In this document: positions 20,319 through 31,281 of the stretch, one piece after another | Layout: each line of letters begins with the position of its first letter | Numbering within the stretch: position 1 is the first letter of the stretch | Assembly (NCBI GenBank): GCA_964059195.1 | Contig: CAXKWD010000001.1 | Coordinates: forward strand, 216,636,484-216,700,483 | Origin: Ectobius pallidus | Lineage: Eukaryota > Arthropoda > Insecta > Blattodea > Ectobiidae | Reading direction: 5' to 3' | Length of the DNA: 64,000 nucleotides | Translations under genes and position numbers: made by a program | The notes under the pieces: generated by a model | What the model saw: only the letters and a program-made list of their open reading frames with translations | Told to the model about the DNA's origin: nothing | Database searches by the model: none

Positions 20319-21010
20319 TCAACTGGTATAGAGATGGTTACGAAGTATTGCTATTGAATCACGTATTGCAGATATGGCCATATCTTGAAGACGTATCCTT
20401 TTAAGGCCAAAGGAATCCCAGACCTGGACGAGGTGTTGTGGAATTGTACCTCGTGCACCGATCATCAGCCCATGGACAGAGATACGTTCTAGTTTGTATT
20501 TAGTCTTATAGAAATCAATGGTTGGTTCATATATTGATTTCTTCTCGGCATCAACTTCTTCGGGTTGGCCCTTATGGGTCTCGAAACGTATAGTCGGATC
20601 CAGGATATATCCAGCTTTATTAGATGGTAAAAAGGCAATCATGTCTATACGCCGATTACTTCCATCAGTGGCCAGACCGGAAACCTCTTCGTAAACCGAG
20701 TAACCATGATCTCTCATCGAGTTGGCTATCATATGTCTGATGGTGTGATGACGATGATTTCGCAGTACCTCCCCGTAGGGACAGGCTCCCAGGACATGGG
20801 CAAGGGTTTCATGCTCTCTGTGGCAGCGCCGGCAGAGGGTGTTGTCCTGGGATCTACCCGGCAGGGAACGCACTGCACAAACATTTGCAGTCATTTTTAT
20901 AGCCTCTCTCCATTCGGCGCAGGATAAACCTTGGTGATCTCTCATCCATTTATTCGCCGGTGTATATTCTCTAAACAGCTCTACGCCTTTTCCTTTTCTT
21001 ATTTGGAATA
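20319..21010 (-). pseudogene. R2-type LINE: C-terminal restriction-like endonuclease remnant
   Basis: A 208-codon minus frame (20945-20319), open further upstream without a Met to about 21010 (…VELFREYTPANKWM). It matches the C-terminus of R2-group non-LTR retrotransposons: residues 38-55 form a CCHC knuckle (C38, C41, H50, C55 in LCRRC…HVLGAC), followed by RHHTIR at 65-70 and the endonuclease core with D101 (RRIDMIAF), D116 and E122 (ILDPTIRFE) and a K..IY..TIDFYKTKY block. The reverse transcriptase and N-terminal fingers are missing by 5' truncation. The stop at 20319 looks like the natural C-terminus. It lies outside any rDNA seen here, whereas R2 itself targets 28S genes. The plus-strand ORF at 20706-20927 is its shadow. 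Confidence 0.8.
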
Positions 21011-21207
21011 ATAGTATTTGTAGTGGTTAATATTATTTATTTGCACGAAAGGAATAATTTAATAAATTTAGTATAAAATGGCATGTAGGAATCTATGCTA
21101 ATTAGTAAAACATTTTATTTTTATATTCATTATTTGTAATAACTAAGAATGTATTTGTTTAGTCTTTCATCTTTTTTCATTTCATTATTTTAGTCATTTG
21201 TAATATA

Positions 21208-21400
21208 CTAGGAAATGCCCGTGGCTTCGCCCACGATAATTCACTTGAAAATTAAAAATTAAGAGTATAATAATTATTAAACCATTATATTTATTAACAC
21301 TTGCACGCGAATCATTCATAAACTAAGCCATTAATAATATTATTGAAAAAAGCTAAAATTCCGGCTTCAGAGTACATTCTACGATTAGAAAGCGCCCCCT
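21208..21400 (-). mobile_element. Helitron type G, 3' fragment
   Basis: Minus-strand 3' end: the CCACGGGCATTTCCTAG end (CTAG at 21208-21211) followed by T. The inner sequence ATTATATTTATTAACACTTG matches 13060-13085 and 32910-32930. Truncated near 21400. Confidence 0.7.
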
Positions 21401-22545
21401 GGGAAAACTATATCACAATCTATTATGCAGTTCCAAAGGAACCTGTGAACACATAATACGTATTGTTTCTCAACTGTTTATTGACATGAATATGATGTGA
21501 ATTTTATTTGATCAATTCAGTGTAATTTTCAGAAATGATATAATGTTTCAAGGGAAGGAATGGTTTGTTTGGATTTTTATTATCATCGATATTTCAAGAA
21601 TTAAACCATCAATATAATTTTACAGCTGTTGCCCCCGGCTTCGCCCGCCATTATTAATTGACTCCAGGATTTTTAAGAAATTTTCACTGCCAGTTTATTA
21701 AAAATGTTTGTGGTTCAGAGCTATGAAAATTGAAAGTAAAAATAAAATTAGAATATTTCTTCATTGTGTTCATTTCACTTAGGCCTTATATAATAAAGAA
21801 ACTGTTTTCCTAATTTTGTACTCTTCGTGAAAGTTTACACTGCCAGAGACGAACATCGCCGAGTATACCCGATGTTTCACGAAGCGGGCGAGCGAGCGAG
21901 CGAGCACGCTATTTAGGGCCGTTGAATTGTATAAGAGTAGATAAGAGAAGGAATCCTTTATTAATAGTGAATGGCATGCAACCGAACTTTATATAGACTG
22001 AGAGACTTCTGTTAAAAATGTTTACGATTCAAAATAACATAAAAAGTCATAACAACTTCAATATTTAAGAGAACGTGTATATTTAAGGATAATTTCGCTG
22101 TTCAGTATAATGTAGTCTCTCCCTAAAACATGTAAATGACGAACAGACAAACCTGCCTGCGAAATGGGAAGATAATGAACAAACATCCACGCGTTACAAT
22201 CGGCGGGGAAATTGAATTTGGGAAAAATGCTGATTACAGAACTGGGGAGTGATTTTAATGGCGTATGAAACCAGATGCTGAATTGTGCTGAATGCGCACT
22301 GATACCAACATAACTGACAACCAATGCACATGAAATAGCCCAGGGGTGAACAAGCTACTATTCTCTGAGTCTGTGTATTCAATTCACAAACAACATGGCC
22401 TTCTGTGAGACATTTCAATTGAATAAAATGCCAAAGCAAAAATCCACATAATACCTTTAGCTGCAAATTGAACGATTACGCTAAAGGTTGGTAATACTTG
22501 TAATGGAATTTTATTTCACTCATGGCTCTTTAAATAAATACAATA
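21401..22545. other. Mostly unassigned; Helitron-like end at 21625
   Basis: A GC-rich block, CAGCTGTTGCCCCCGGCTTC at 21624, resembles a reversed Helitron 3' terminus, and GCGAGCGAGCGAGCGAGCAC near 21887 is a GAGC tandem. The minus ORFs at 22058-22466 have no motif. Confidence 0.4.
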
Positions 22546-22547
22546 TA

Positions 22548-23360
22548 CAGGGTGTTTCAAAAATACTTTTTTGCACGACTTAACTAATTAGTGGTACTTA
22601 CGAATGTTGTTGCCGTGGATCGTAAGTTGACATTCCCACACGCAATCTTGTTGCTATGTGCGGTAGGAGTTTCCGTGCGGTAAGAATTTACTTACGGCAC
22701 ATCATAATAAAAACCTTTATGGACAAGGCCTCCAGGACAAATATTCGGTTCCCATAACAACAAACACATGCGAATCACTTTCTGAAATAAACATCTATCT
22801 TCAAGAATGTATATACATAATATTTTCAGGTAATATCACAATTAATATAATTAAATTGATATAAATAATCATCGTGCAAAAAATAGCATGCAATATTCCT
22901 ACCGTAAGCGCAAAACGGATCTCGGAAAATTGAAAAAACTCGCCTCGTTTTTTCAAACTATTTCCTCGATCCGTATGCATCGCTTACGGCACTTGTATCG
23001 CAGTATACTATTACAAACTTCGGGCATGGGTTCCATACAAAAAAAAAAGTTCATATTGAACATATGTCCCATAATCCTTGCTTTCTCGTTAGGAATTGTT
23101 TAACACATTGGTACACTCATAACACGTCAACACACAAAACTCACAACAAATGCTCGAAATGTCCTCCTGAGACATGCATGCACTCGTCGAATCATGTCCG
23201 GACTGTCGCACCGTTTCAAATACTCCGGGATGGTGTCGCAAACTAAATGAATAACTAGAAAACAAGGATTATGGGACATATGTTCATTTTAACTTTTTTC
23301 CTTCTTTTGGTGTAAGGAACCCATCCCCGAAGTTCCTAAAAGTATTTTTGAAACACTCTG
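22548..23360. mobile_element. Long-TIR mariner/Tc1-like MITE
   Basis: Starts CAGGGTGTTTCAAAAATACT and ends with AGTATTTTTGAAACACTCTG, flanked by TA (22546-22547, 23361-23362). The inverted repeats are ~115 bp: the right arm (23245-23360) matches the left arm read as 22548-22570 plus 23012-23100, because a family A copy sits inside the left arm. Shared inner blocks are GGGTTCC and CATATGTCCCATAATCCTTG (23064 and, inverted, near 23260). The short centre has no protein. Confidence 0.9.
22571..23011 (-). repeat. Family A copy 3, inserted in a MITE arm
   Basis: Minus orientation. The hairpin end TAGTATACTGCGATACAAGT lies at 23011 and the CAAAAAA end at ~22571. Interrupts the left arm of 22548-23360 between ATACTTTT and CAAACTTCGGG; the uninterrupted counterpart is at 23320-23348. 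At most TT is duplicated. Confidence 0.85.
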
Positions 23361-23384
23361 TATAACAACTTATATATAAAGGGT

Positions 23385-23530
23385 CTAGAGAAGTAGCGGC
23401 TCCGGCCATGGAAACCTCCATTAACGGCCGTGGGTGTCGGCATGCTGACCACATGCCCCCCAATCCTGCCGTCTGCTTATGGTAGATGACGCAGCGGAAC
23501 CCGTGGCTGAGATCCGAATCTCTGTGTTTT
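23385..23530 (-). repeat. SINE-like repeat (type N2), copy 1
   Basis: Inverse of 39475-39600: the CGGCATGCTGACCACATGCC block, the CCCAATCCTGCC block and GAAGTAGCGGCTCCGG are shared. A related GGCGCTACA…GGGCTTGGCCTACCA head occurs in the other copy. Probably a SINE; polymerase III boxes are not obvious. Confidence 0.5.
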
Positions 23531-23563
23531 CTCAAACTGAGACCGGTCTGGAAAGACACCAAA

Positions 23564-23564
23564 G

Positions 23565-23606
<42 letters not shown>

Positions 23607-23925
23607 TACTATTACTATTATTTCAGGCGTGTTATACTCCATTTAGCTATGAGACCATATCGGGAGTTCGGGATCTGGGTCTATACAGCAGGGCAGGCCA
23701 TGGAACTATTGCTTGTCAATTGTTTCTATTAATGGTGTATTTTTATGGAATAAATTTCAACTGATATTAATTTAAATGGCTATGATACAGGATGAAATGG
23801 TGAGGATGATTCATGGTATGTAAATAACCAATTAGGCATTTGCCTTTACGACTGGGGAAACCATGAAACAAACCATGTCAAATTGACAGGCTATGGGATT
23901 TGAACCTGGGACCTCCCGTACAAAG
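23564..23925 (-). mobile_element. tRNA-derived SINE (type S) with (TTA)n tail
   Basis: Minus orientation: the B-box GGTTCAAATCCC at 23895, body GGTTTCCCCAGTCGTAAAGG, and tail ending at 23625. The TTA/TTACTA microsatellite at 23564-23622 abuts the 3' end and is probably its tail. The A-box head is lost. Confidence 0.8.
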
Positions 23926-24309
23926 ACGTTGTTGAATGGAAAGAAAGAAGAAATTCAGAATGGAACAAACATGTAGAAAGAATGATTTAGGAAATATAAG
24001 TTAAATCAACACAGGACAATAAACCAGAGGTAAGAAGGGCCTCCGGTCGTCCACAAAAAAGGCATGATTAGGATAAACAGGCTACTAGTCTACTAATCTA
24101 ATTATGGCTTGTTTATGTGTGGTTTTGTTTTACTTTATTTTATTTCATTTTATTTTAGTAGTTTCCTAGCCATCCCACCAGAAAAAAATTAAAGAATTCC
24201 TGTTAACTAGGTTTCCTGCTGATTGAATTACAACTTGTGATTGTCATTACAAACAATGAAATTGTTTCTTGCAGTTTTGTGTTTATCCGTAGTCGTATCC
24301 CTATAATGA

Positions 24310-24640
24310 AAAGCCACAAGGCTGACTGACTGACTGACTGACTGACTGACTGACTCACTGACATTAATGTTTGCCACTTCCAGATGAGCTAGAAACTTGA
24401 AATTTGGTACACATAAGTTTTAGACTGTAAACCACAGGAAAATGCCGAAAAGTTTCTTTTTTTAATGAACCCCCCCACTGACTCACTGACATTAATGTCT
24501 GCCCACTTCCAGATGAGCAGGAAGCTTGAAATGTGGTACACATATAGCTTTTAGGCTTTAAACCCCAGGGAAATTCCAAAAATTTAATTTTTTTAATTTT
24601 TAGCCCTCAAAACCTCGAAAAAGGGCTCGGATTCCATGGC
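24310..24640 (+). mobile_element. Helitron-like 5' fragment with (GACT)n
   Basis: A (GACT)n run at 24320-24356 follows CACAAGGCT, as in the Helitron start at 39752. After it a ~125-bp unit beginning CACTGACATTAATGT is present twice (24354 and 24482) with GAAATTTGGTACACATA-like blocks. Relatives lie at 29885, 39293 and 46440. Confidence 0.6.
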
Positions 24641-24984
24641 AACGGTATTATCAAACAGTGTTCACGCAGGGCTATGAAAGTTTAGAAATAATTATTTCCG
24701 TAAACCTAACGGGGTGGTCGAAATGTCTTGGATTCGCATTCTGAAGTCTCAGGTTCATAATAATTAAATCCAATTAACATATTTTTGTCCAGATCTAACA
24801 AAATTTTCTTCTATGTGTTAGAGAAATTTCATAATTTATATTCTTTAATCATAACTCGTAGATGAAATCTCGCATTTTTACTTGTGTTTTTCTATGATTT
24901 TCGTTAAGGGAATGCTAAATTGAATATTTACATAGATAGGCTGTGAAATCTACGTAAATAAAATATTTAGACAATACAGGAGAC

Positions 24985-25090
24985 TACATACACGCACTCT
25001 ATCTCCCATAGATTTTTTTAAAAAACCTTTCCCGAGAACCTCAGCGGGGGTTTGGGGCGGAGCCATCAATGAACGAAGCGAGTCGACATT
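24985..25090. repeat. Family K fragment
   Basis: The AACCTTTCCCGAGAACCTC, GGGGCGGAGCC and GAACGAAGCGAG blocks recur at 33255-33360. GC-rich for the region; it resembles the 3' hairpin zone of a Helitron, but the exact end is not seen. Confidence 0.4.
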
Positions 25091-25625
25091 ATACAGTAAA
25101 AGTACGAGTATGAACATTTTAAAATCTTTGAGCCCACCCAGTGTTTTTCACAAGAAATCATTCAAATCGGGGGCATCAATAGACACAAAATTTGTAGGTA
25201 GCAAGTAACCTTCTTGGACAGAGAGAAGTAACTGAAGTAGTAATTTATTATTATCATGCCCGGATTTTGATGACCTAAAACGCTTAAAAAATGAGCTATA
25301 AAATGGCTGGGAAAATACAAAAGAAGAACTAAAACACTAATAATAAAGACCCAAAAATGTATACGAAAATACTAGTTTACTTGTGAGATTTTTGTCTGTT
25401 CTACATTAATGTTGTTGAACCAATTGCAGGTTTGTAATTAGTTAATTGGTGCATACGGTTCCATGAAAACAGCAAACACCGTCTTTCTGCATCCAAATTA
25501 AAATTATAAGAAGATCTATTTAATTATGCTCAATTAGAGGTCTCATACTTTAAATGTAAGTAAATGCACAAAATTTTATATAAGTTAATGCAAGAAACAC
25601 AAAATGAGAAAATAACGACTTTAAA

Positions 25626-25634
<9 letters not shown>

Positions 25635-25671
<37 letters not shown>

Positions 25672-25702
25672 CTTATGAAATTTCTTTCTATCTTTCTTTT
25701 TT

Positions 25703-25741
<39 letters not shown>

Positions 25742-26153
25742 CGTAGTTTTACCTATCCCTTTTTTAGGATTTAAGCAACCCAAGCTGCCCGGAGCCTTAC
25801 AGGGCCGCAACTTGTCGGGAGAGGGATTATCTTTGGATCACATACATACTTTTTTAACCAGACAAGGAAATGGAGGGCTTCCCCGGATGAGTGATCAGCC
25901 CAATGCCGGGGCCACCTCCGAGACAACACGAACACATAGGACCATTTCCCCCATTCACACCATTCACACACACACACACTCACTCAGATAAGGCGAGGAT
26001 GGGGATGAGGATGATAATGACGGCCAGATGATATCCGGGGACCACAAGGGCCTAAAGTTACCCGAGCTAAAACTCTAGGTAACTTGTCTCGACCAGGAAT
26101 CGAACCCGAGCCCGCTGCGTGAGAGGATTGAACGCATCCCCTGAGCCACAGCG
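25635..26153 (-). mobile_element. tRNA-derived SINE, third family, with (GAAA)n tail
   Basis: Minus orientation: the head CCGCTGTGGCTCAGGGGATG at 26153 (A-box), the B-box GGGTTCGATTCC at 26106, a unique body, then a (GAAA)n tail (25684-25741 as TTTC) and (TA)n. Flanked by GACTTTAAAATTA on both sides (25617-25629 and 26154-26166), the target duplication. This pairing of tail and duplication shows a retroposed insertion. Confidence 0.85.
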
Positions 26154-26164
26154 GACTTTAAAAT

Positions 26165-26253
26165 TATATGCATATATATACATATACATACATATATATA
26201 CATACATATACATACCTATATATACATACATATATATATGTATATATATGTCA
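26165..26253. repeat. TATACA/TA microsatellite
   Basis: Alternating TATATACATA variants. The 75-codon ORF over it (26067-26294) is a product of low complexity. Confidence 0.9.
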
Positions 26254-26493
26254 TATATATGAAATGTGGAAGTAAAAGACCGTAAAATGGCCATAAAAGC
26301 TCAAATAATAATATTCAATTCTAAAAATGACCTAAAAATGAAAATGGGGGAAATGGCCAAAAAAGACCCTTAAAATTAAAATTTTTATAATGCAGGAATC
26401 ACAATCAGAATATGCCTACTTGCACTAGTGGACAACGTCCATCATGTTCCAGTTAAAAGATGACATGCCATCGAAATCCGGGCCCTTATTATT

Positions 26494-27149
26494 GTTATGA
26501 ATTGTGTTTCTCTGTCATATTTTCCTAGATAGCCCACTTCAAAATCATGACCATTTTCTCTCAGAAGTACTGCTGTGGTACGCGGACCATGGATTGAAAA
26601 CTCGTGGTGTAAAAATGTACTGTACAGAAGTAGAGAGCGTGTTTGTGTCAAGTGAATGGTGGACCGCTTCCAACCGTTAAGGTGCGCTGCCCTAGCTGGT
26701 TTTGACATCGAGGGATTTATTGCCCCTTATCTCTGAAACCGATATATTAGTTCCTGAAGTCAGCAGAGCTTTTTGTGACAATTATATTTCGGCTGTTTTA
26801 TTGCTGGAGGTGGACAGGCTTTGAGGTGATTTGTAGAGCAAATACTCCAATCACTTTCCTGAACCCGAGTCTCAACTCCAGACAGAAATATTAAGTAGGT
26901 TAATTGAACTGATCCAATTCCCAGATAGTGAACAGAGTTTTCAAATCTAGTGAAGAAAAATATATGTTATCCATACACTAACTACTGACAGTAAAAAAAT
27001 CATCACTTTACATTCTGGCTACATTGCAGGGAATGTGTATTCAGTTGTATCAGCCTGATGTAAAAATTCATTTTTCACTCAAGTCCCAAGGTAGTGCAAA
27101 CTGGCCTATAACTACATATCAGGAAATGTCAGCTAAATACAGAACTTCA
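26494..27149. other. Unassigned stretch
   Basis: No repeat shared within the window. The 88-codon minus ORF at 26442-26708 spans the end of the hAT-like element and has no motif. Confidence 0.4.
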
Positions 27150-27665
27150 ATTACTTACTTACTCAATGGCAACAGATAATTCCTCAGCAAGTTAAATGAA
27201 TATTATCTATTTTATGGAACCCTGAGGTTCATTGCCGCGCTTACCTTAGCCCGCCATTCAACCCTATTATGTGCCAACTCCATCCAATCATCCCTCGCAA
27301 AACCTACTTCCCTTAAATCTATCCGAATATTGTCCTCCCACCTACGTCTAGGTCTTCCAAGCAGTCTTTTCCCTTTGGGTCTCCCAGTCAATACTTTTGA
27401 GATATGTCTTTCCTCCCCATACGTGCAACATTTCCAGCCCATTTCATCCACCGTGATTTAATTACCCTTACTATATCCGGTGAAGAGTACAGGTTATGAA
27501 GTTCGTCGTTATGCAGTTTTCTCCAGTCCCCCTTTTCATCTTTCTTAGCCCCAAATGTTTTCCTAAGCCCCCTGTTTTCGAACACTCCCAGATTATGTTC
27601 TTCCCGAAGAGTAAGGGGCCATGTCTCACATCCATATAATACAACTTTAAGAATAATTTTTGCTT
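27150..27665 (-). mobile_element. LINE type L 3' end, copy 3
   Basis: The 5' truncation falls just upstream of the YMDVRHG block near 27640 (normally LYGCETW), then GLRKTFGAKKDEKGDWRKLHNDELH, SSPDIVRVIKSRWMKWAGN and, after a frame change near 27420, HISKVLTGRPKGKRLLGRPR, WEDNIRIDLREVGF and the NLRVP stop at 27212. The 3' (TTAC)n tail is at 27150. Three frames are needed to read it, so it is dead. Confidence 0.85.
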
Positions 27666-28121
27666 GATTTGCTCGATATAAACAATATACTGAAACGAAT
27701 AGAAAGTATGATTTATTAAAACCAATATTACAGGAAAATTATTGGGTAAAGTCAAAGTTAAAGAAGAATGCCAAGGATACAGGAATTTAAAATCTTGTTT
27801 TCACCAATCAACAACTTCCTTATTGTCGGTGCCACTTTTTAAATACTGTTTTTCCAAGAAATGCCTCTATCTGCTGCCACCCTAATCCTTTTCGACCTGT
27901 CAATCAGTCGAAAGGTAATTAGGTAATTAGGCGTATTCACACCCGTCTGCAATCCAGTACAATGTTGCCAAAAACGTAACACAGCATTTACTTCACTTAA
28001 GAAATAGTGAATGACAGCGGCAACACTGGTGAAATCCACGCGACTAGAAGAGCACCTGTTCTTTGTCGGTGTCGATGTCGGTGCAGATTTTCGGATTAGG
28101 GAACAATGCAATAAATTAAAT
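27666..28121. other. Unassigned stretch
   Basis: No recognisable repeat. The 90-codon minus ORF at 27839-28111 has no motif. Confidence 0.4.
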
Positions 28122-28832
28122 TAGGGCAAGGCATTTGATGATTTTGCATTTTTTTTTGTATGAAGGTTAAAAGATAGCTCGAATATATATAAATATATAT
28201 CATGAAATAATTCATTAAATAAAGGCAATTTGTTTTTGCATCTTTTGGCTTTATTTTGCATTTTTCGTCATTTTCAAGAGATATGTATTTTTTTGTGCAA
28301 TTTTAAGGTCATTTTCGGCATTTTTAGGTCATGTTTTGGTGAACGTAGAGAGGAGCTTTTCCATGTACAAATCGTTACTTTCAGACAACAGACAATAGTT
28401 TTTATTTGAGAATCTCCGCCAAGTGTTATAGTTCATTTTAATTAAGGTTTATTGTAAACATCACAGCAGTTCGTCTTGTAGCAATAAAGAATTATTTTTT
28501 CTTTCTTTTTAAATAGCAAATATCTGCTATGGGGCAATTTGATGGGCCTGCCAGTTTAGAAAAAAATTTCTTTTTCGCTAAAGGTGTCAAAGTAGTATAA
28601 ATTTACTTACTTTTTACTAACAAAATAAGTGTGTTTTATATTGTAAATTCATATATAACGCACTGTCATCCGTTGAATTGTTTTTAGTAATCCATTACTT
28701 AAAAAAAAACTAATTATAAGACATAATGGTAAATTTATTGGTCCTTTTTTTAAATTATGGGTATTTTTTCACTATTTTAAGATCATAAATGCATTTTTAC
28801 ACTATTTTGTGGTCATTAAATGCCTTACCCTA
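28122..28832. mobile_element. hAT-like TIR element (word-array type)
   Basis: Ends TAGGGCAAGGCATTTGATGA and the inverse TCATTAAATGCCTTACCCTA. Both sides carry repeats of TTTTGCATTTTT and GGTCATTTTC words. The target duplication is unclear. No protein. Confidence 0.7.
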
Positions 28833-29553
28833 GTTATTATATTCTTCTGTAGACAGACGATTGTTTGGGAAGAGGTCTTCTTAAAAATGGCACCAACAAT
28901 GTTTAAAATTGCAACCAGGAGAGAAAGGAAGTCGCCGAATTGCTAGCTAACCTGCCATAGGAGACAGCACTCGAAGAAACATGAAGTATAAATTAGAGTC
29001 TGAACATCTGAGATGCACTGATGAGAGAAACGGTCTGATATAAATCTTTTGTGTGGAAGTTTAATATAATTCAAGGTTTCAGCTATCAGACAAAAGCCAA
29101 GGGAGAAAAGATTTTAAAAGTGCTTCATTGCATAACTCGACTTGAAAGCGGGAATTTACACATTAGGGTAGTAATGGAGTCACATTCCTTGGTAAAAGCT
29201 TTTGTTTCACCGACCGCAACTCTTTACCGCAGGGAAGGAACATTAAGGGGTGCATTTTAAATACGTTCCAACCCTTTGATGCCCCGGTGTCATATTCCAG
29301 CAAGGGGGGGGGCGGGGGGAGTGCCAGTTACACGCCAGGCTGCAGATGATCGGTACAGCTCCTGGACTCCTATCATCTCCAGTGACGGATTTGAAGGGCA
29401 TCAAGTTTTCATTTAGCCTTTGATGTCAAGTACGGATGCAAATTTTGCCTCAAAATCATCCAGAATATGCATTTAATTTTTTTTGCTTTCTCTAAACAGT
29501 CTTTTTTTACCTTCCTATAGGCTATTAAGTTACTTCCGGTCCAGTCGATCATA
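28833..29553. other. Unassigned stretch
   Basis: Contains a G-rich run at 29306-29320 and a motif-free ORF at 29051-29260. No repeat seen. Confidence 0.4.
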
Positions 29554-29746
29554 TCAATTAACATAGGAACTTACCCAATTTTGGGGACTTAGCGTTAAGT
29601 CATGTCTGTCCGCCCATTCGGAAAGCGAGTCAAAGTCGTAGCTGATTGATTTGATTGCGTCCTTTACACGGTCGAGTCGTGAGTGTGTAAAGATTTCGTC
29701 AACATATATCATGTATTTTACACTATGTCTATATACCTGAAATTTC

Positions 29747-29748
<2 letters not shown>
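29554..29748 (-). pseudogene. LINE reverse transcriptase fragment
   Basis: The minus frame contains YMIYVDEIFTHSR, SISYDFDSLSEWADRHDLTLSPQN, which fits the palm region of LINE reverse transcriptases (a Y.DD box, here YVDE, then a helix ending L..WA...GL.LSP.K as in R1/I-like elements). Only ~60 codons remain and the second catalytic Asp is changed, so it is a degraded fragment. Confidence 0.5.
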
Positions 29749-29801
<53 letters not shown>

Positions 29802-29802
29802 A
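29748..29802. repeat. (TA)n microsatellite
   Basis: Nearly perfect TA run ending in TACACACAC. Confidence 0.95.
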
Positions 29803-29884
29803 ATATATACATATATATAAATATATATTGCGCATAACATAACTTTATCTATTTGAGCATGGACAGTAATTTTAATGTTCTCAC

Positions 29885-30235
29885 CTGACTTACTGACTCT
29901 ATGAGATTAATGTTGATTCACTCAAAGATGAGCTAAAAACTTTTAATTTGGCACACTTAGAGGCTGTGTATTAGCCTCTAACTGATATATATATAAAAAT
30001 AAAAATAAAAAATAAATAAACCCTTCATATTTTTATTTTTTACCCTTAAAATCCCTCAAAATTGCGGATGCAGCTTTGAAATCGCTGCAGTTTTTTTTTG
30101 AGGTTCCACATAAGCTAGAAACTTGAATTTTAGCAAACTTACAGACTTTAGCCTGTAACTGATGGGAAAGTTCCAAAAAGTTCAATTTTTTTTACCCCGA
30201 AAAAATTCTAAAGTCTTCGCGCACTTTTTTTAGGT
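29885..30235 (+). repeat. Helitron-like internal repeat (type Q)
   Basis: Two diverged ~160-bp units (GATGAGCTAAAAACTT… at 29928 and CATAAGCTAGAAACTT at 30108), each ending in AAAAAGTTCAATTTTTT-like and ACCC.(G/T)AAAA blocks, as at 24354-24600, 39293-39425 and 46440-46505. Confidence 0.6.
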
Positions 30236-30249
30236 TAATCAAGGCTTTT

Positions 30250-30740
30250 CTTACTCACTTACTCAATGACAATAGACAATTCCTAAGCAAGCTAAAGGAA
30301 TATTATTTATTTTATGGGACCCGAAGGTTCATTGCCGTGCTTACCTGAGCCCGCCATTCAACCCTATTCTGTGCTAACTCCATCCAACCATTTCTTACAA
30401 CCACTTTCCTTAAATCTATCCTAATATTGTCCACCCTCCTACGTCTAGATCTTCCAAGTGGTATTTTCCCTTCGGGTCTCCCATTCAATATTTTTGAGAT
30501 ATGTCTTTCCTCCCCCATGCGCGCAACATGTCCAGCCCATTTCATCCTCCGTGATTTAATTACCCTTACTATATCCGGTGAAGAGTACAGGTCATGAAGC
30601 TCATCGTTATGCAGTTTTCTCCTGTCCCCGTTTTCATCTCTCTTAGGCCCAATTATTTTCCTAAGCCCCCTATTTTCGAACACACTCAGATTATGTTCTT
30701 CCCGAAGAGTAAGCGACAATCACATCCATATAATATAATT
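30250..30740 (-). mobile_element. LINE type L 3' end, copy 4 (best preserved frame)
   Basis: A 135-codon minus frame (30719-30312) is open from SLTLREEHNL through FENRGLRKIIGPKRDENGD, RRKLHNDELHDLYSSPDIVRV, MKWAGHVARMGEERH, GRPEGKIPLGRSRRR, NIRIDLRKV to the stop after NLRVP. This is the C-terminal part, after the reverse transcriptase, of an RTE/CR1-like polyprotein. The cysteine-containing LYGCETW block just upstream is broken near 30725. The 3' tail (CTTACTCA) starts at 30250. Confidence 0.85.
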
Positions 30741-31281
30741 CGCAGGGTAATTGTCAGGTAACCCCACGAGAGTTTAAGGCTTTATCGATATCTGATGAAA
30801 CTCGTCAATTCAGGTTGGATTTATTAAGACTATGTCATGAATGAAAATGTGACGGATTAAACAAATAATAATTACTTTCGTGTTTTGTTATTAAAAAGAA
30901 CAACAGCTTCGAGATCTCGGCATACTATGAATCAACCATCCATAAATCGATTCGAGTTACCATGTTGTAACCAGGGCTACCAATGGTGCATATATGACTT
31001 ATGCCCGGTTTCTACAAACTTGTGAATTACCTTGTGGTAAATTATCCATGGGCAAATTAGTTCCATTTCACCCACAATGATATAATGAGCAAGGCCTTGG
31101 AGTTGTACAGTTAATTTAATTCAGAAGGCTTTGATTCTCATTGTTTAAGTTATTATTTATCCTCCAAAGATTTCAAATTTTATCCAGCCATCCATGAAAG
31201 GATAAATTAACCCGACGATTTACCCTTGGAAAGATCTAGCCCGAGTTTGTAGGAACATTTTTTCTGTCATTTTCATATTTA

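Larger units (their letters stand above)
25253..26485. mobile_element. hAT-like element with nested SINE
   Basis: Ends GCCCGGATTTTGATGACCT (left, from 25258) and, inverted at the right, GCCCGGATTTCGATGGCAT. The flanks repeat TTATTATT (25245-25252, 26486-26493), though such low-complexity sequence could match by chance. Inside are CCTAAAA / AAATGGCCATAAAA words near both ends. The central 25617-26166 is a SINE insertion with its own duplication. Confidence 0.6.

Noticed and set aside
20706..20927. 73-codon plus-strand frame
   Set aside because: Shadow of the R2-type endonuclease frame on the minus strand.
23486..23764. 92-codon frame with a poly-Leu stretch resembling a membrane segment
   Set aside because: The Leu run is the (TTA)n tail of a reversed SINE.
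26067..26294. 75-codon frame rich in Tyr/Ile/Met
   Set aside because: Translation of a TATACA microsatellite and a SINE head.
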